64,000 nt of DNA from Hydrocarboniphaga effusa AP103 (GCF_000271305.1 NZ_AKGD01000002.1:620001-684000), one strand, 5' to 3'; positions 35,385-43,751 are shown, counted from the stretch's first letter. The notes: generated by a model not told the origin, from the sequence alone. Numbers and translations: made by a program.

Positions 35385-36493
35385 GACGTGATCGGCCCGT
35401 GACGGCGCGCGATGAACGCTTGCACGATCTGCAGTGCATGCACGATGAAACCGACGACGGTCCACCACGCGACCCATTCCATGCCGAGATCCGGGCGGCC
35501 GACGATCACCGCGAACGTCAGCAGCAGCAGGTTCGGGTTGCGGCGCGCGGTGATCAGGCGGAAGAAGCTGTCGAACGGGCGCCAGATGTGCGGCTGGATG
35601 CCGAACAGCTTCTGGAACAGGCCTTCCTCGATGCGCTGCGCGACGTAGCCGCCGATGACGATCCACAGCATCAGCGCGGTGTTCTCGATCGGCAGCCCGA
35701 CGACACCGAGGCCTACGACCCAGGCCCAGTACCAGAACGGCGGATGGATCAGGTCGATGCCGTGATCGAAGATGTCGCCGAACTTCGACGAGTTGAGCGT
35801 CACGCGCGCGAGCTTGCCGTCGACGGTATCGAGAAACGTCATGAACCAGGCCGCGAGCAGGCCCCAGGCGAAATGCCCGTGCCAGAACGCGTAGAACGCG
35901 GCGATCACCGCGAGCAGGCTCGTCGTCGTCACCTGGTTCGGCGTGATGCCGGCGATGCTGCAGGCCTTGGTCACGTGGCGCGCGGGCGTCGGCCAGACGT
36001 ACTTGGTGACGATGTCGGTGACGCCTTTGTACGAGCCCGAGAACATGCGCTTCTCGATGCCGGTGAGCGTCTCGGCCGACAGCGGCAGCAGATACGGAAT
36101 TTCGCGCTTGCGCAGCTTGTTGTTGTAGTGGTTCGCGAGCGTCGCCGGCGTGCGCGTGGCGAGCGTGGACAGATCACCACCGCCAGCGAGCGCCTCGGCG
36201 GTGGACTGCGCGGCGGCGGTCCGCACCTTGGCCGCCACCGGTTTGCCGCTGGCCTCGTCGAGCAGCAGCGTGTCGATCGGGCCGTCGCGCAGCGCGGCGA
36301 CCAGCGGTTCGTCGAACACCCAGCCCGCATGCAGCACGAGCACTTCCTTGCCGCTGGCGCCTTCGGTGATGCCGAGGCGCTGGAACTGGCGCTGCAGGCG
36401 CTGGCGGGACGTGAGACCCCAGAGACGAACCGGAGCGTCGCCGACGATGAGCGCGCTCGGCGTCGAGGAAGGAGAGGACTGCGCTTGTGTCAT
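35369..36493 (-). CDS. CDP-alcohol phosphatidyltransferase with degenerate nucleotidyltransferase-like N-terminus
   Basis: A 374-residue inner-membrane enzyme. The catalytic CDP-alcohol phosphotransferase motif is complete at 222-247 (D-x2-DG-x2-AR-x8-G-x3-D-x3-D, with D222, D225, R230, G239, D243 and D247) and sits among hydrophobic segments. Residues 12-150 look like a nucleotidyltransferase domain related to bifunctional inositol-phosphate cytidylyltransferase/CDP-AP proteins, but no intact G-x-G-x-R signature is visible. It probably joins a ceramide and an alcohol through a phosphodiester. An upstream ATG would add ten residues. First gene of a three-gene run with the kinase and TAM41-like protein. 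Confidence 0.83.
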   Translation of the reverse strand: MTQAQSSPSSTPSALIVGDAPVRLWGLTSRQRLQRQFQRLGITEGASGKEVLVLHAGWVFDEPLVAALRDGPIDTLLLDEASGKPVAAKVRTAAAQSTAEALAGGGDLSTLATRTPATLANHYNNKLRKREIPYLLPLSAETLTGIEKRMFSGSYKGVTDIVTKYVWPTPARHVTKACSIAGITPNQVTTTSLLAVIAAFYAFWHGHFAWGLLAAWFMTFLDTVDGKLARVTLNSSKFGDIFDHGIDLIHPPFWYWAWVVGLGVVGLPIENTALMLWIVIGGYVAQRIEEGLFQKLFGIQPHIWRPFDSFFRLITARRNPNLLLLTFAVIVGRPDLGMEWVAWWTVVGFIVHALQIVQAFIARRHGPITSWLSR

Positions 36494-36547
36494 GATCGGC
36501 AGGGCGAAAATAAAGTCCGCCATTATCCGCTATCCGCGACCCCGACT

Positions 36548-37456
36548 GTGACCGCGATCCGCCTCGCCCATTTTTCCGACCCGCATCTGAGCTTCACGCC
36601 GCGGCTGTCGCCGGCGCAGCGCTTCTCCAAGCGCCAGCTCAGCGTCTGGTCCTGGGCCAAGAACCGTGGCAAGGCCCAGCAGGGAGCTTTGCTCTCGGCC
36701 CTGGTCGCCGACGTCCAGGCGCATGCGCCGGACGGCGTGCTGATCAGCGGGGACCTCGTCAATTTCTCGCTGCCCGGCGAATTCCCGGCCGCCGCCGGCT
36801 GGCTCGCGAGCCTGGGGCCCGAGCACTCCGTCAGCGTAGTGCCCGGCAATCACGATGCGCTCGTCGCGGTGCCGGAGGAGCAGGGCCTGGGCCTGTGGCG
36901 GCGCTGGATGTCGAACGATGACGGCCGCATGGGCTGGCCCTACGTGCGCGAGCGCGCCGACATCGCGCTGATCGGCGTGAACTCCGCACTGCCGACGCCG
37001 CCGCTGCTCGCGAGCGGACGCATCGGCGAGGCCCAGCTCGCGGCGCTCGAAGCACGCCTGCGCGAGCTCGGCGAGCGCGGGCTCTGCCGCGTGGTGATGC
37101 TGCATCACCCGCCGGCCGACGGCGCGATCGGCAGGCGCAAGGCACTCGTCGATGCCGAGGCGTTTCGCGCCGTGATCGAGCGCGCCGGGGCCGAGCTCGT
37201 GCTGCACGGCCACTCGCGCGATCCGCGCTTCGACCGGCTGCGCGGGCCCAAGGGCCATCTGCCCTGCCTGGGCCTGCCTTCGGCCTCGGCCGAGCCGAGC
37301 GCGCACGACGCCGGAGCACGCTGGCAGCTGCTGAGCCTGCAGCGCGCGGGCGACGGCTGGCGCCTGCACCAGGCCGTGCGCCTGTGGCTGCCGCAACAGG
37401 CCGCGTTCGTGAGCGCTGGAACCTATGTCTTCGCGCTCGATCGGCAAGTCGCCTGA
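36548..37456 (+). CDS. Calcineurin-like metallophosphoesterase
   Basis: A 302-residue dinuclear-metal phosphoesterase: LAHFSDPHLS (D11-x-H13), LISGDLVNF, VVPGNHDA, MLHHPPAD and LHGHSRDPR are the five ordered family motifs. The start is a GTG just before TAIRLAHFSD. It is divergent from the CDP-alcohol transferase (54 bases apart) and opens the HIT-lptF-lptG-ceramide synthase run. Removal of a phosphate or cleavage of a nucleotide-linked lipid intermediate, as LpxH does for UDP-diacylglucosamine, is a plausible but unproved role. Confidence 0.85.
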   Translation: MTAIRLAHFSDPHLSFTPRLSPAQRFSKRQLSVWSWAKNRGKAQQGALLSALVADVQAHAPDGVLISGDLVNFSLPGEFPAAAGWLASLGPEHSVSVVPGNHDALVAVPEEQGLGLWRRWMSNDDGRMGWPYVRERADIALIGVNSALPTPPLLASGRIGEAQLAALEARLRELGERGLCRVVMLHHPPADGAIGRRKALVDAEAFRAVIERAGAELVLHGHSRDPRFDRLRGPKGHLPCLGLPSASAEPSAHDAGARWQLLSLQRAGDGWRLHQAVRLWLPQQAAFVSAGTYVFALDRQVA

Positions 37457-37535
37457 GCGGCGACGGGCCAGGGTCGGCAAAGCGACGGTGAGCGCGAAGT
37501 TTCCTTAAACTTTCGCCATCGTCCGGACCGAGCTC

Positions 37536-37970
37536 ATGCCCAACGCCACCGCCCGCAAATTCGGCTATCCCGAAACGCTCGTCGCAGAACACGGCCCCTG
37601 GCTCGTGCTGCTGCGGCCCAAGCAGCCGACGCTCGGTTCGCTGGTGCTGGTCTGCAGCGAGCCGGTGCAGGCCTTCGGCGAGCTGAGCGCGCAAGCCTTC
37701 GCCTCGCTGCAGCCGGTCATCGCCGAGGTCGAGCGCGTGCTCAAGGCCGAGGTGCAGTACGAGCGCATCAACTACCTCATGCTGATGATGGTGGACCCGG
37801 ACGTGCACTTCCACGTGATTCCGCGCAGCGGCAGTGCGCGCGAATTCGATGGCCTGAGCTTCGTCGACGCCGGCTGGCCCGGCGCGCCCAGGCTCGATGC
37901 GGCGGTCGATCTGAGCGCCGCGCAACAGCAGGCGCTGACCGCGCGCCTGCGCGAGCGCTGGTCGCTTTGA
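37536..37970 (+). CDS. HIT-family nucleotide hydrolase/transferase
   Basis: A 144-residue histidine-triad-like protein. The active-site region DPDVHFHVIPR gives His-x-His with the third position changed from His, as in some HIT branches. It has no membrane segment. It lies 79 bases after the phosphoesterase and 16 before lptF. HIT enzymes act on nucleotidyl phosphates, so in this setting it might clear CDP- or CMP-linked by-products; that link is positional only. Confidence 0.82.
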   Translation: MPNATARKFGYPETLVAEHGPWLVLLRPKQPTLGSLVLVCSEPVQAFGELSAQAFASLQPVIAEVERVLKAEVQYERINYLMLMMVDPDVHFHVIPRSGSAREFDGLSFVDAGWPGAPRLDAAVDLSAAQQQALTARLRERWSL

Positions 37971-37986
37971 GCACGCGGGCTCATTG

Positions 37987-39183
37987 ATGTCGGGCATCGT
38001 CGAACGTTATCTGCTCGGCCTGCTCGTGCGTCCGCTCACGGTGTCGCTCGGCACCGTGCTGATCGCGCTGCTGCTCGAGCGCCTGCTGCGCCTGTTCGAC
38101 ATCGTCGCCGCGAGCGGATCGGCCTTCGAGCCGGTGCTGCTGATGGTCGCCAACCTGCTGCCGCATTACCTCGGGCTCGCGTTGCCGGCCGCGTTCTTCG
38201 CGAGCATCTTCATGGTCGTCGCCAAGCTCGGCGAGGACAACGAGCTCGACGCGCTGCTCGCATCGGGACGCTCGATCTTCGAGATCACGCTGCCGTTCCT
38301 GGTCGTCTCGGTGCTGCTGTCGGTGTTCTGCCTCTACCTGTTCGGCTTTCTGCAGCCGCACAGCCGCTATCGCTATCACGTGGTGCGCTACGACGCCTTG
38401 AACGCGGGCTGGAACGCGAAGGTGCAGGAGAACGTGTTCGCCGACGCCGGCCGCGGCTTCGTGCTGACCGCCGATGGCGTCGACGGCACCGGGCGCAAGC
38501 TGACGCGCGTCTTCATCCGCCACAGCGCGGATGGACTCGACGAAATCACTACGGCCGAGACCGGCGAACTGGTGCCGAGCGCGGGTGGCAAGGAGCTCGT
38601 GCTGCTGCTGCAGAAAGGCCACATCGTGCGTGAAGACGGCAACGGCGTGATCGAGAACATCGCCTTCGAGAACGGCGTCGCGCACGAGAACTTCGCCATC
38701 GACACGCCGCCGTTCCGTCCGCGCGGGGACAGCGAGCGCGAGCTCACCTTGCCCGAGCTGTGGGCCGACCTGCATTCGGCGCAGCCGGCGCTGGAACCCT
38801 CCGAACTCGCGGGTGAAATGCATGCGCGCCTCGTGCGCTCGCTGTCGCTGCCGCTGCTGCCCCTGCTCGCAGTGCCGCTCGGCATGGCGTCCAAGCGCGG
38901 GCGCCGTGCGCCGGGCGTGGTCATCGCCTGCCTGATGCTGCTGCTGTTGCAGCAGGGCGTGCAGATCGGCGAGAGCCTCGCCGAGTCCGGCAAGGTCGCG
39001 GCGATTCCGGCGGTATGGGGCCCGCTGGCGCTGTTCTCGGCGTTCTCGATCTGGCTGTTCCGCGCGAGCCTTGGCAGCCCCGGCGAAAATCCGGTGACGC
39101 GCGCGGTGGGCACGGTGGAAGGGCTCATCGGCGGCATCAACCTCCGGCGCAAGAAGCCGGCCGCGAAGGCGGCCTCGCGATGA
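37987..39183 (+). CDS. LptF-family permease (YjgP/YjgQ), sphingolipid-locus copy
   Basis: A 398-residue inner-membrane permease of the LptF/LptG family that, with LptG and LptB, extracts LPS and feeds the periplasmic bridge. Three hydrophobic N-terminal segments (to about 125), a periplasmic beta-jellyroll-like region (about 130-275) and three C-terminal segments (about 280-365) are visible, with the family MASKRGRRAPG motif. It starts with ATG and its stop overlaps the lptG start (ATGA). LPS lptFG usually lie near pepA in gammaproteobacteria; here they sit between lipid enzymes and a ceramide synthase, so this pair may move sphingolipid. Confidence 0.87.
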   Translation: MSGIVERYLLGLLVRPLTVSLGTVLIALLLERLLRLFDIVAASGSAFEPVLLMVANLLPHYLGLALPAAFFASIFMVVAKLGEDNELDALLASGRSIFEITLPFLVVSVLLSVFCLYLFGFLQPHSRYRYHVVRYDALNAGWNAKVQENVFADAGRGFVLTADGVDGTGRKLTRVFIRHSADGLDEITTAETGELVPSAGGKELVLLLQKGHIVREDGNGVIENIAFENGVAHENFAIDTPPFRPRGDSERELTLPELWADLHSAQPALEPSELAGEMHARLVRSLSLPLLPLLAVPLGMASKRGRRAPGVVIACLMLLLLQQGVQIGESLAESGKVAAIPAVWGPLALFSAFSIWLFRASLGSPGENPVTRAVGTVEGLIGGINLRRKKPAAKAASR

Positions 39184-40265
39184 GCTTCGGCGGACCGCTC
39201 GCCGGCTATCTGCGGCGCCTGCTGCTCGCGCAGGTGATCGGCATCGCGATCGCGCTGACCGCCCTGCTGCAGATGCTCGAGCTGCTCGACGTCACTACCG
39301 ACATCCTCAAGCGCAAGCTCGGCGTCGTCGGCGTGCTGCATTACGCGGCCTTGCGACTGCCGACCGAGTTCACGCTCGCGCTGCCGCTGGCGATGCTCGT
39401 CGGCAGCCTGTTCACGTATTACACGCTCGCGCGCAATCACGAGCTCGTCGCGATTCGCGCGTCGGGCCTGCGCCTGCGCTGGGTGGTCGGCACGCTGTTG
39501 CCGGTCGCGGTCGGGCTCGCGGCGATTCAGTTCGTGGTCTCCGATCGCGTGGTGCCGGTGACGGAAGCCTCGCTCGCCAACTGGTGGGCCGCATCCGAGC
39601 TGCCCGACGAGGACGACGAGCGCAAAGAGTCGAATCGCCTGTGGTTTCGCACGCAGGACGGGCTCACCGCGGTCGAGCGCACGAGTTCGAACGGGCGCAT
39701 GCTGCAAGGCGTCACGATTTACCTGCGCGACGAGCAGGGCCAATACGCGGGCCGCAAGACCGCGCGCGAGGCGCAGTGGAGCGATCGCAGCTGGCGCCTG
39801 CGCGATGTCAGCTCGCTGCGGCTGTTCGACGATCACGCGGAGCGCGCGGCGAACGCAGAGGAAAACTGGCAGACCAATCTGCGTCCGTCGGATCTCGGCC
39901 AGGACAGCGCGCAGCTGCCGCTGTCGAGCACCGCGCTGCTCGGCGTGCTCGCGGGCAGGCGCGTCGGCGATCGTCCGGCGAGCTATTACCGCACCGTGCT
40001 CTACAAGGCTTATCTCGCGCCGTTCACGCTGGCCATCATGCTGCTGCTCGCCTTGCCGGCGACGCGTTCGGTGCAGCGCGGAGGCGAGGGCGGCGGCATG
40101 CTGCTGCTCGCGCTCGGCACCGGCCTCGGTTTCACGCTCACCGTCGGTCTGCTCGGCTCGCTCGGCCAGGGCGGACGCCTTCCTCCTTTCTTCGCCGCGA
40201 TCGTCCCGCTGCTGCTGTTCGGCGGCCTCGGACTGTCTTGGCTCCATCGATACGACAAGCTATGA
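39180..40265 (+). CDS. LptG-family permease, sphingolipid-locus copy
   Basis: A 361-residue LptF/LptG-family permease, partner of the preceding LptF-like protein. Hydrophobic segments lie at about 12-35, 60-82 and 95-118, then a periplasmic domain to about 265, then three more. The loop MLVGSLFTYYTLARNHELVA with RASGLRLR is typical. Start and stop both overlap neighbours by ATGA, giving tight coupling lptF-lptG-ceramide synthase. That coupling is the strongest positional argument that this pair exports a sphingolipid rather than LPS. Confidence 0.87.
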   Translation: MSFGGPLAGYLRRLLLAQVIGIAIALTALLQMLELLDVTTDILKRKLGVVGVLHYAALRLPTEFTLALPLAMLVGSLFTYYTLARNHELVAIRASGLRLRWVVGTLLPVAVGLAAIQFVVSDRVVPVTEASLANWWAASELPDEDDERKESNRLWFRTQDGLTAVERTSSNGRMLQGVTIYLRDEQGQYAGRKTAREAQWSDRSWRLRDVSSLRLFDDHAERAANAEENWQTNLRPSDLGQDSAQLPLSSTALLGVLAGRRVGDRPASYYRTVLYKAYLAPFTLAIMLLLALPATRSVQRGGEGGGMLLLALGTGLGFTLTVGLLGSLGQGGRLPPFFAAIVPLLLFGGLGLSWLHRYDKL

Positions 40266-41413
40266 CCACCGCATCCGCTTCATCCGCATTGCAGATCGTG
40301 CCGGTGAATTCGCCGGCCGAATTCAAGCGCTTCATTCGCTTGCCCGCGCAGCTGCACAAGCACGATCCGCTCTACGTCGCGCCGCTCGAGATGGAGCGCG
40401 CCGAATCGCTTTCGCCGAAGACCAATCCGTACTTCGAGCACGCGGAGGTGCAGTTCTGGCTCGCGGTGCAGGGCGGTCGCGACGTCGGCCGCATCAGCGC
40501 GCAGGTCGACAAGCTCGCCGCGCCGGGCACCGGGCATTTCGGCCTGATCGATGCGATCGACGATGCGGAGGTGTTCTCCGCGCTGTTCGAGACCGCCGAG
40601 AACTGGCTCAAGGCCCGCGGCTGCACGGTGGCGATCGGCCCGTTCAATCTCTCGATCAACGAGGAGACCGGCCTGCTCGTGCAAGGCTTCGACACGCCGC
40701 CCGCGGTGATGATGAGCCACGATTTTCCGTACGTGGGCACGCGTGTCGAAGGTGCCGGCTACGTCAAGGCCAAGGATCTCATCGCCTACAACTACGACGT
40801 CACCGCCCCGCTGCCCGCGGTGGCCCAGCGCATGGTCGATCGCAAACCGGCGAACATCAAGGTGCGCACGCTCGATGCGAAGCGCTATCTCGAGGACATC
40901 CAGACCGTCACCCACATCTTCAACGACGCCTGGGCCGACAACTGGGGCTTCGTGCCGTACACGCCGGCCGAGATCGATCACCTCGCGCGTGCGCTCAAGC
41001 CGCTGATCGATCCCAAGCTCGCCCCGATCGCCGAGATCGATGGCCGTCCGGTGGCCTTCGGCATCCTGCTGCCGAATCTCAACGAGGCGATTCGTGAATT
41101 CAACGGCAAGCTGCTGCCGTTCAACTGGGCCAAGCTGCTCTGGCGCCTGAAAGTCAGCGGCGTGAAGTCGGGACGCCTGCCGCTGATGGGCGTTCGTCGC
41201 GACATCGGCTCGCCGTATGCGGCCGCGCTCGCGCCGTTTCTCGTCATCGAGGCGATTCGTTCGCGCACTGCGGCGCTCGGCTACAAGACCGCCGAACTGT
41301 CGTGGATTCTCGAAAACAACCTGCCGATGCGGCGCATGATCGAAGCCGTCGGTGGCAAGCCGTACAAGACCTATCGCGTCTATCAGAAATCGCTCGTGCA
41401 GGCGCCCGCTTGA
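40262..41413 (+). CDS. GNAT-fold N-acyltransferase, probable bacterial ceramide synthase
   Basis: A 383-residue soluble protein resembling the bacterial ceramide synthase of Caulobacter (CCNA_01212), which N-acylates the sphingoid base. FIRLPAQLHKHDPLYVAPLE opens the family; GPFNLSINEETGLLVQGFDT, FNDAWADNWGFVPYTPAEI and AELSWILENNLPMRRMIEAV are the strongest blocks, the last being a GNAT-like late motif. Coupled by ATGA to lptG and followed by an overlapping nucleotidyltransferase start. It completes the set of core sphingolipid enzymes in this window; the acyl donor is probably acyl-CoA. Confidence 0.82.
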   Translation: MTTASASSALQIVPVNSPAEFKRFIRLPAQLHKHDPLYVAPLEMERAESLSPKTNPYFEHAEVQFWLAVQGGRDVGRISAQVDKLAAPGTGHFGLIDAIDDAEVFSALFETAENWLKARGCTVAIGPFNLSINEETGLLVQGFDTPPAVMMSHDFPYVGTRVEGAGYVKAKDLIAYNYDVTAPLPAVAQRMVDRKPANIKVRTLDAKRYLEDIQTVTHIFNDAWADNWGFVPYTPAEIDHLARALKPLIDPKLAPIAEIDGRPVAFGILLPNLNEAIREFNGKLLPFNWAKLLWRLKVSGVKSGRLPLMGVRRDIGSPYAAALAPFLVIEAIRSRTAALGYKTAELSWILENNLPMRRMIEAVGGKPYKTYRVYQKSLVQAPA

Positions 41414-42204
41414 GCGCTGCGCCAGCATCGACTGCGGGGCTCACCGCGCTGATCCTCGCGGGTTCGCGCGGCCCCGGCGATCCGCTCGCGGTCTACGCGG
41501 GCGTCGAGCACAAGGCGCTCATCGAGATCGGCGGACGCAGCATGCTCGAGCGCGTGATCGCGGCGCTTGCGGCGGTCGAGGAGATCGGGCGCATCGTCGT
41601 GCAGATCGAGCGGCCCGATCTGCTCGATGCGCATCCGGCGCTGCGCGCGGCGGCCGGCGACAAGACGCTCGAGGTGATCGCAGCCGCGCACAGCCCGAGT
41701 TCGAGCGTGCTCGCCGCGCTCGAACGGTTGGGTACTCCGCTGCTCGTGACCACGGCCGATCACGCGCTGCTGTTGCCGGAGTGGGTGCGTTACTTCGTCG
41801 AGCATCGCGAGCGCGGCGCCGATGTCTGCGCCGCGCTCGCACCGAGCGAAGCGGTGCTCGGCGAACTGCCGCAGACGCGCCGCACCTGGCTGCGCTTCCG
41901 TGGCCGGCGCTACTCGGGCTGCAACCTGTTCTATTTCGCCACGCCCGCATCGGCCGGTGTCGCGCGCATCTGGCTCGAGATCGAAAACCAGCGCAAGCGG
42001 CCGGTCAAGATGATTCGCCGGCTCGGCTGGATGACCGCGCTGCTGTACCTGCTCGACAAGCTCAGCCTCGATGGCGCGCTGAGGCGGCTCGGCAGGCTCG
42101 CGGGCGCGCAGCTCGCAGTCGTCGAGATGCCGTTCGGGCTCGCGGCGGTGGATGTCGACAAGCCGGCGGATCTGGATCTGGTGCGTCAGATCGTCGCACG
42201 CTGA
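41410..42204 (+). CDS. MobA-like NTP transferase domain protein
   Basis: A 264-residue nucleotidyltransferase-fold protein. The N-terminal GLTALILAGSRGPGDPLAVY, then VEHKALIEIGGRSMLERVIA is a variant of the G-x-G-x-R-x-Lys loop, TTADHALLLP corresponds to the metal-binding aspartate strand, and AAVDVDKPADLDLV to the late aspartate. The probable start is TTG, overlapping the ceramide synthase stop (TTGA). The C-terminal third has a basic and hydrophobic stretch that could contact membrane. Its place suggests activation of a head-group alcohol phosphate, but substrate and nucleotide are unknown. Confidence 0.7.
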   Translation: MSAAPASTAGLTALILAGSRGPGDPLAVYAGVEHKALIEIGGRSMLERVIAALAAVEEIGRIVVQIERPDLLDAHPALRAAAGDKTLEVIAAAHSPSSSVLAALERLGTPLLVTTADHALLLPEWVRYFVEHRERGADVCAALAPSEAVLGELPQTRRTWLRFRGRRYSGCNLFYFATPASAGVARIWLEIENQRKRPVKMIRRLGWMTALLYLLDKLSLDGALRRLGRLAGAQLAVVEMPFGLAAVDVDKPADLDLVRQIVAR

Positions 42205-42214
42205 CTAATGCGGT

Positions 42215-42268
42215 CCCCTCTCCCGCGTGCGGGAGAGGGTGGCGCGTCAGCGCCGGGTGAGGGAACAC
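42215..42268. repeat. REP-like palindromic element, copy A
   Basis: CCCTCTCCCGC and its complement with a GT loop are followed by GGCGC/GCGCC and GGGTGAGGG. Copy B at 45032-45085 differs at only two of 54 positions. A further palindrome, TCCCGCGCGCGGGA, lies at 42312-42325. These lie between convergent gene ends and may aid transcript ends. Confidence 0.8.
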
Positions 42269-42341
42269 GCTGCGACGGAACACCTATTCCAAACGGCGCC
42301 TATTCCAATCATCCCGCGCGCGGGAGAGAGGAGCAACGAGC

Positions 42342-43091
42342 TCAGCCCTTGAGCCAGCGCTGCACCCAGCCCGCCGTGAGCGCGCGCGCGCGATCGACGT
42401 CCGGGTGGAAGTCCACTTCACCCCATTCGAGCCCTTCGATCGAGACGACGCGCACTTCGCAGCCGGATTGGGTCAGGCCGTTGATGGCCGACAGATACCA
42501 GAGCTTCACGCCTTCGGGCAGGCGCATGACGCGCTCGATCTCGGCGACGAAGCGGGCCGCGCCCTCGGCCGAGAAGCGCAGAAAGCCGATCGACTCGCCG
42601 TTGGTCACGTCGGCGGTCAGCGTCTTGCCGATCGCCTGCAGCTGGCTGCCTTCGGTGTGCACCTTCATGTCGTCGCTGTCGTAGGACGGCTTGCGGTCGA
42701 TCGTCACCGTGATCGGCGCATCCGGCGCGGCCAGCAGGCGGCGCGCGATCTCGGGCTCGATCAGCGTGTCGCCGTTGAGGATCAGGCAGGGCCCCTGCAT
42801 CTCGGCGCGCACCAGCCAGCAGGTCGCGAGGTTGTCGGCGAGCTTGTAGAACGGGTTGTAGAGCGTGCGCACGCGCAGCCCGGCCGGGGCGCGCTTGGCG
42901 ACTTCGGCTTCGACCTGGTCCATCGAAAAGCCGGTGACGACGACGACTTCGGTGACGCCGGCCGCCGCCAGGGCCTGCAGCTGCCACTCCAGCAGGCTCA
43001 GGCCCGAGAGTTCGATGAGACATTTGGGACGGCTGACGGTGAGCGGCAGCAGGCGGCTGCCCTGCCCGGCGCTGAGAATGAGGGCCTTCAT
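42342..43091 (-). CDS. LicC-like phospho-alcohol cytidylyltransferase
   Basis: A 249-residue nucleotidyltransferase with an intact signature ALILSAGQGSRLLPLTVSR followed by PK, then LILNGDTLIEPE and a terminal EVDFHPDVDRA. The segment YNPFYKLADNLATCW and the SYDSDDMKV strand resemble LicC-type phosphocholine and inositol-phosphate cytidylyltransferases more than hexose-1-phosphate enzymes. It would make a CDP-alcohol. Facing the end of the ceramide synthase operon, it is a candidate head-group activator for the CDP-alcohol transferase 6 kb away; an exopolysaccharide or LPS role is the alternative. Confidence 0.8.
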   Translation of the reverse strand: MKALILSAGQGSRLLPLTVSRPKCLIELSGLSLLEWQLQALAAAGVTEVVVVTGFSMDQVEAEVAKRAPAGLRVRTLYNPFYKLADNLATCWLVRAEMQGPCLILNGDTLIEPEIARRLLAAPDAPITVTIDRKPSYDSDDMKVHTEGSQLQAIGKTLTADVTNGESIGFLRFSAEGAARFVAEIERVMRLPEGVKLWYLSAINGLTQSGCEVRVVSIEGLEWGEVDFHPDVDRARALTAGWVQRWLKG

Positions 43092-43195
43092 GTACGCGTA
43101 CGGAAATCCAGCTCGAAAGTGAGAGCTATTTTACGGTGCGACGGCACCATCCCGCACAGACTTCTTCGGTCGGTGACCAATCGGGGAGAGCGCGC

Positions 43196-43747
43196 ATGCG
43201 TGGCGAGACGAAGCGGTGGCTGGGGTTTGCGATGATGGCCGGTGTCTTGAGCCTGCGGGCAGAGGCGGCGGTCTACCGCTGCGAGCAGGCTGGCCGTACG
43301 GTCTACACCGATACGCCTTGCGCGGCCGGCAGCGAGCCAATGGCCGAGCGCCGCCCGCCGACGATCGCCGCAGGCGGCGAAGCCGATCTGGCCGCCGCCC
43401 ACGACGAACGCCGAGAACGCGAGCTCGATTCGCGCGGCGATGCCGACGCGCAGTGGCTGCGACTCCACGAGGAGCGCAAGGCGGAGGCGGCAAGGGTGCG
43501 CCAGGGGCTCGTCGAAGGGCGCGTGGTGGCCGGCATGAGCGCAGCCGACGTACGCCACGTTCGCGGGGCGCCGGATTCGATCGAGCCCGGCGCGGGTGCG
43601 GGCGGCGAGCGCTGGGTTTATCGTCGGGACCGCAAGCGCGAGGTGGTGCAGTTCGAGAACGGCCGCGTGAAGGGGGCCGCGGCCCGCCCCGCCCCCAAGC
43701 CCCGGAAATCTCCTCAAGCGCCCGACAGGCCCAGAGACCGACAATAG
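43196..43747 (+). CDS. Exported DUF4124-domain protein
   Basis: A 183-residue protein with a signal peptide (about residues 1-24, ending near LRAEA) and a DUF4124 domain directly after it, VYRCEQAGRTVYTDTPCAAG, whose two cysteines probably form a disulfide in the periplasm. The middle is charged and helical, and a small SmpA/OmlA-like segment (GMSAADVRHVRGAPD and GERWVYRRDRKRE) follows. The ATG has GGGGAGAG upstream. Function is unknown. It ends four bases before the threonine ammonia-lyase gene. Confidence 0.83.
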   Translation: MRGETKRWLGFAMMAGVLSLRAEAAVYRCEQAGRTVYTDTPCAAGSEPMAERRPPTIAAGGEADLAAAHDERRERELDSRGDADAQWLRLHEERKAEAARVRQGLVEGRVVAGMSAADVRHVRGAPDSIEPGAGAGGERWVYRRDRKREVVQFENGRVKGAAARPAPKPRKSPQAPDRPRDRQ

Positions 43748-43751
43748 AGCG

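Noticed and set aside
35330..36547. In-frame N-terminal extension of the metallophosphoesterase by about 400 residues
   Set aside because: The extension is the complement of the CDP-alcohol transferase gene. The family motif LAHFSDPH starts just after the GTG at 36548.
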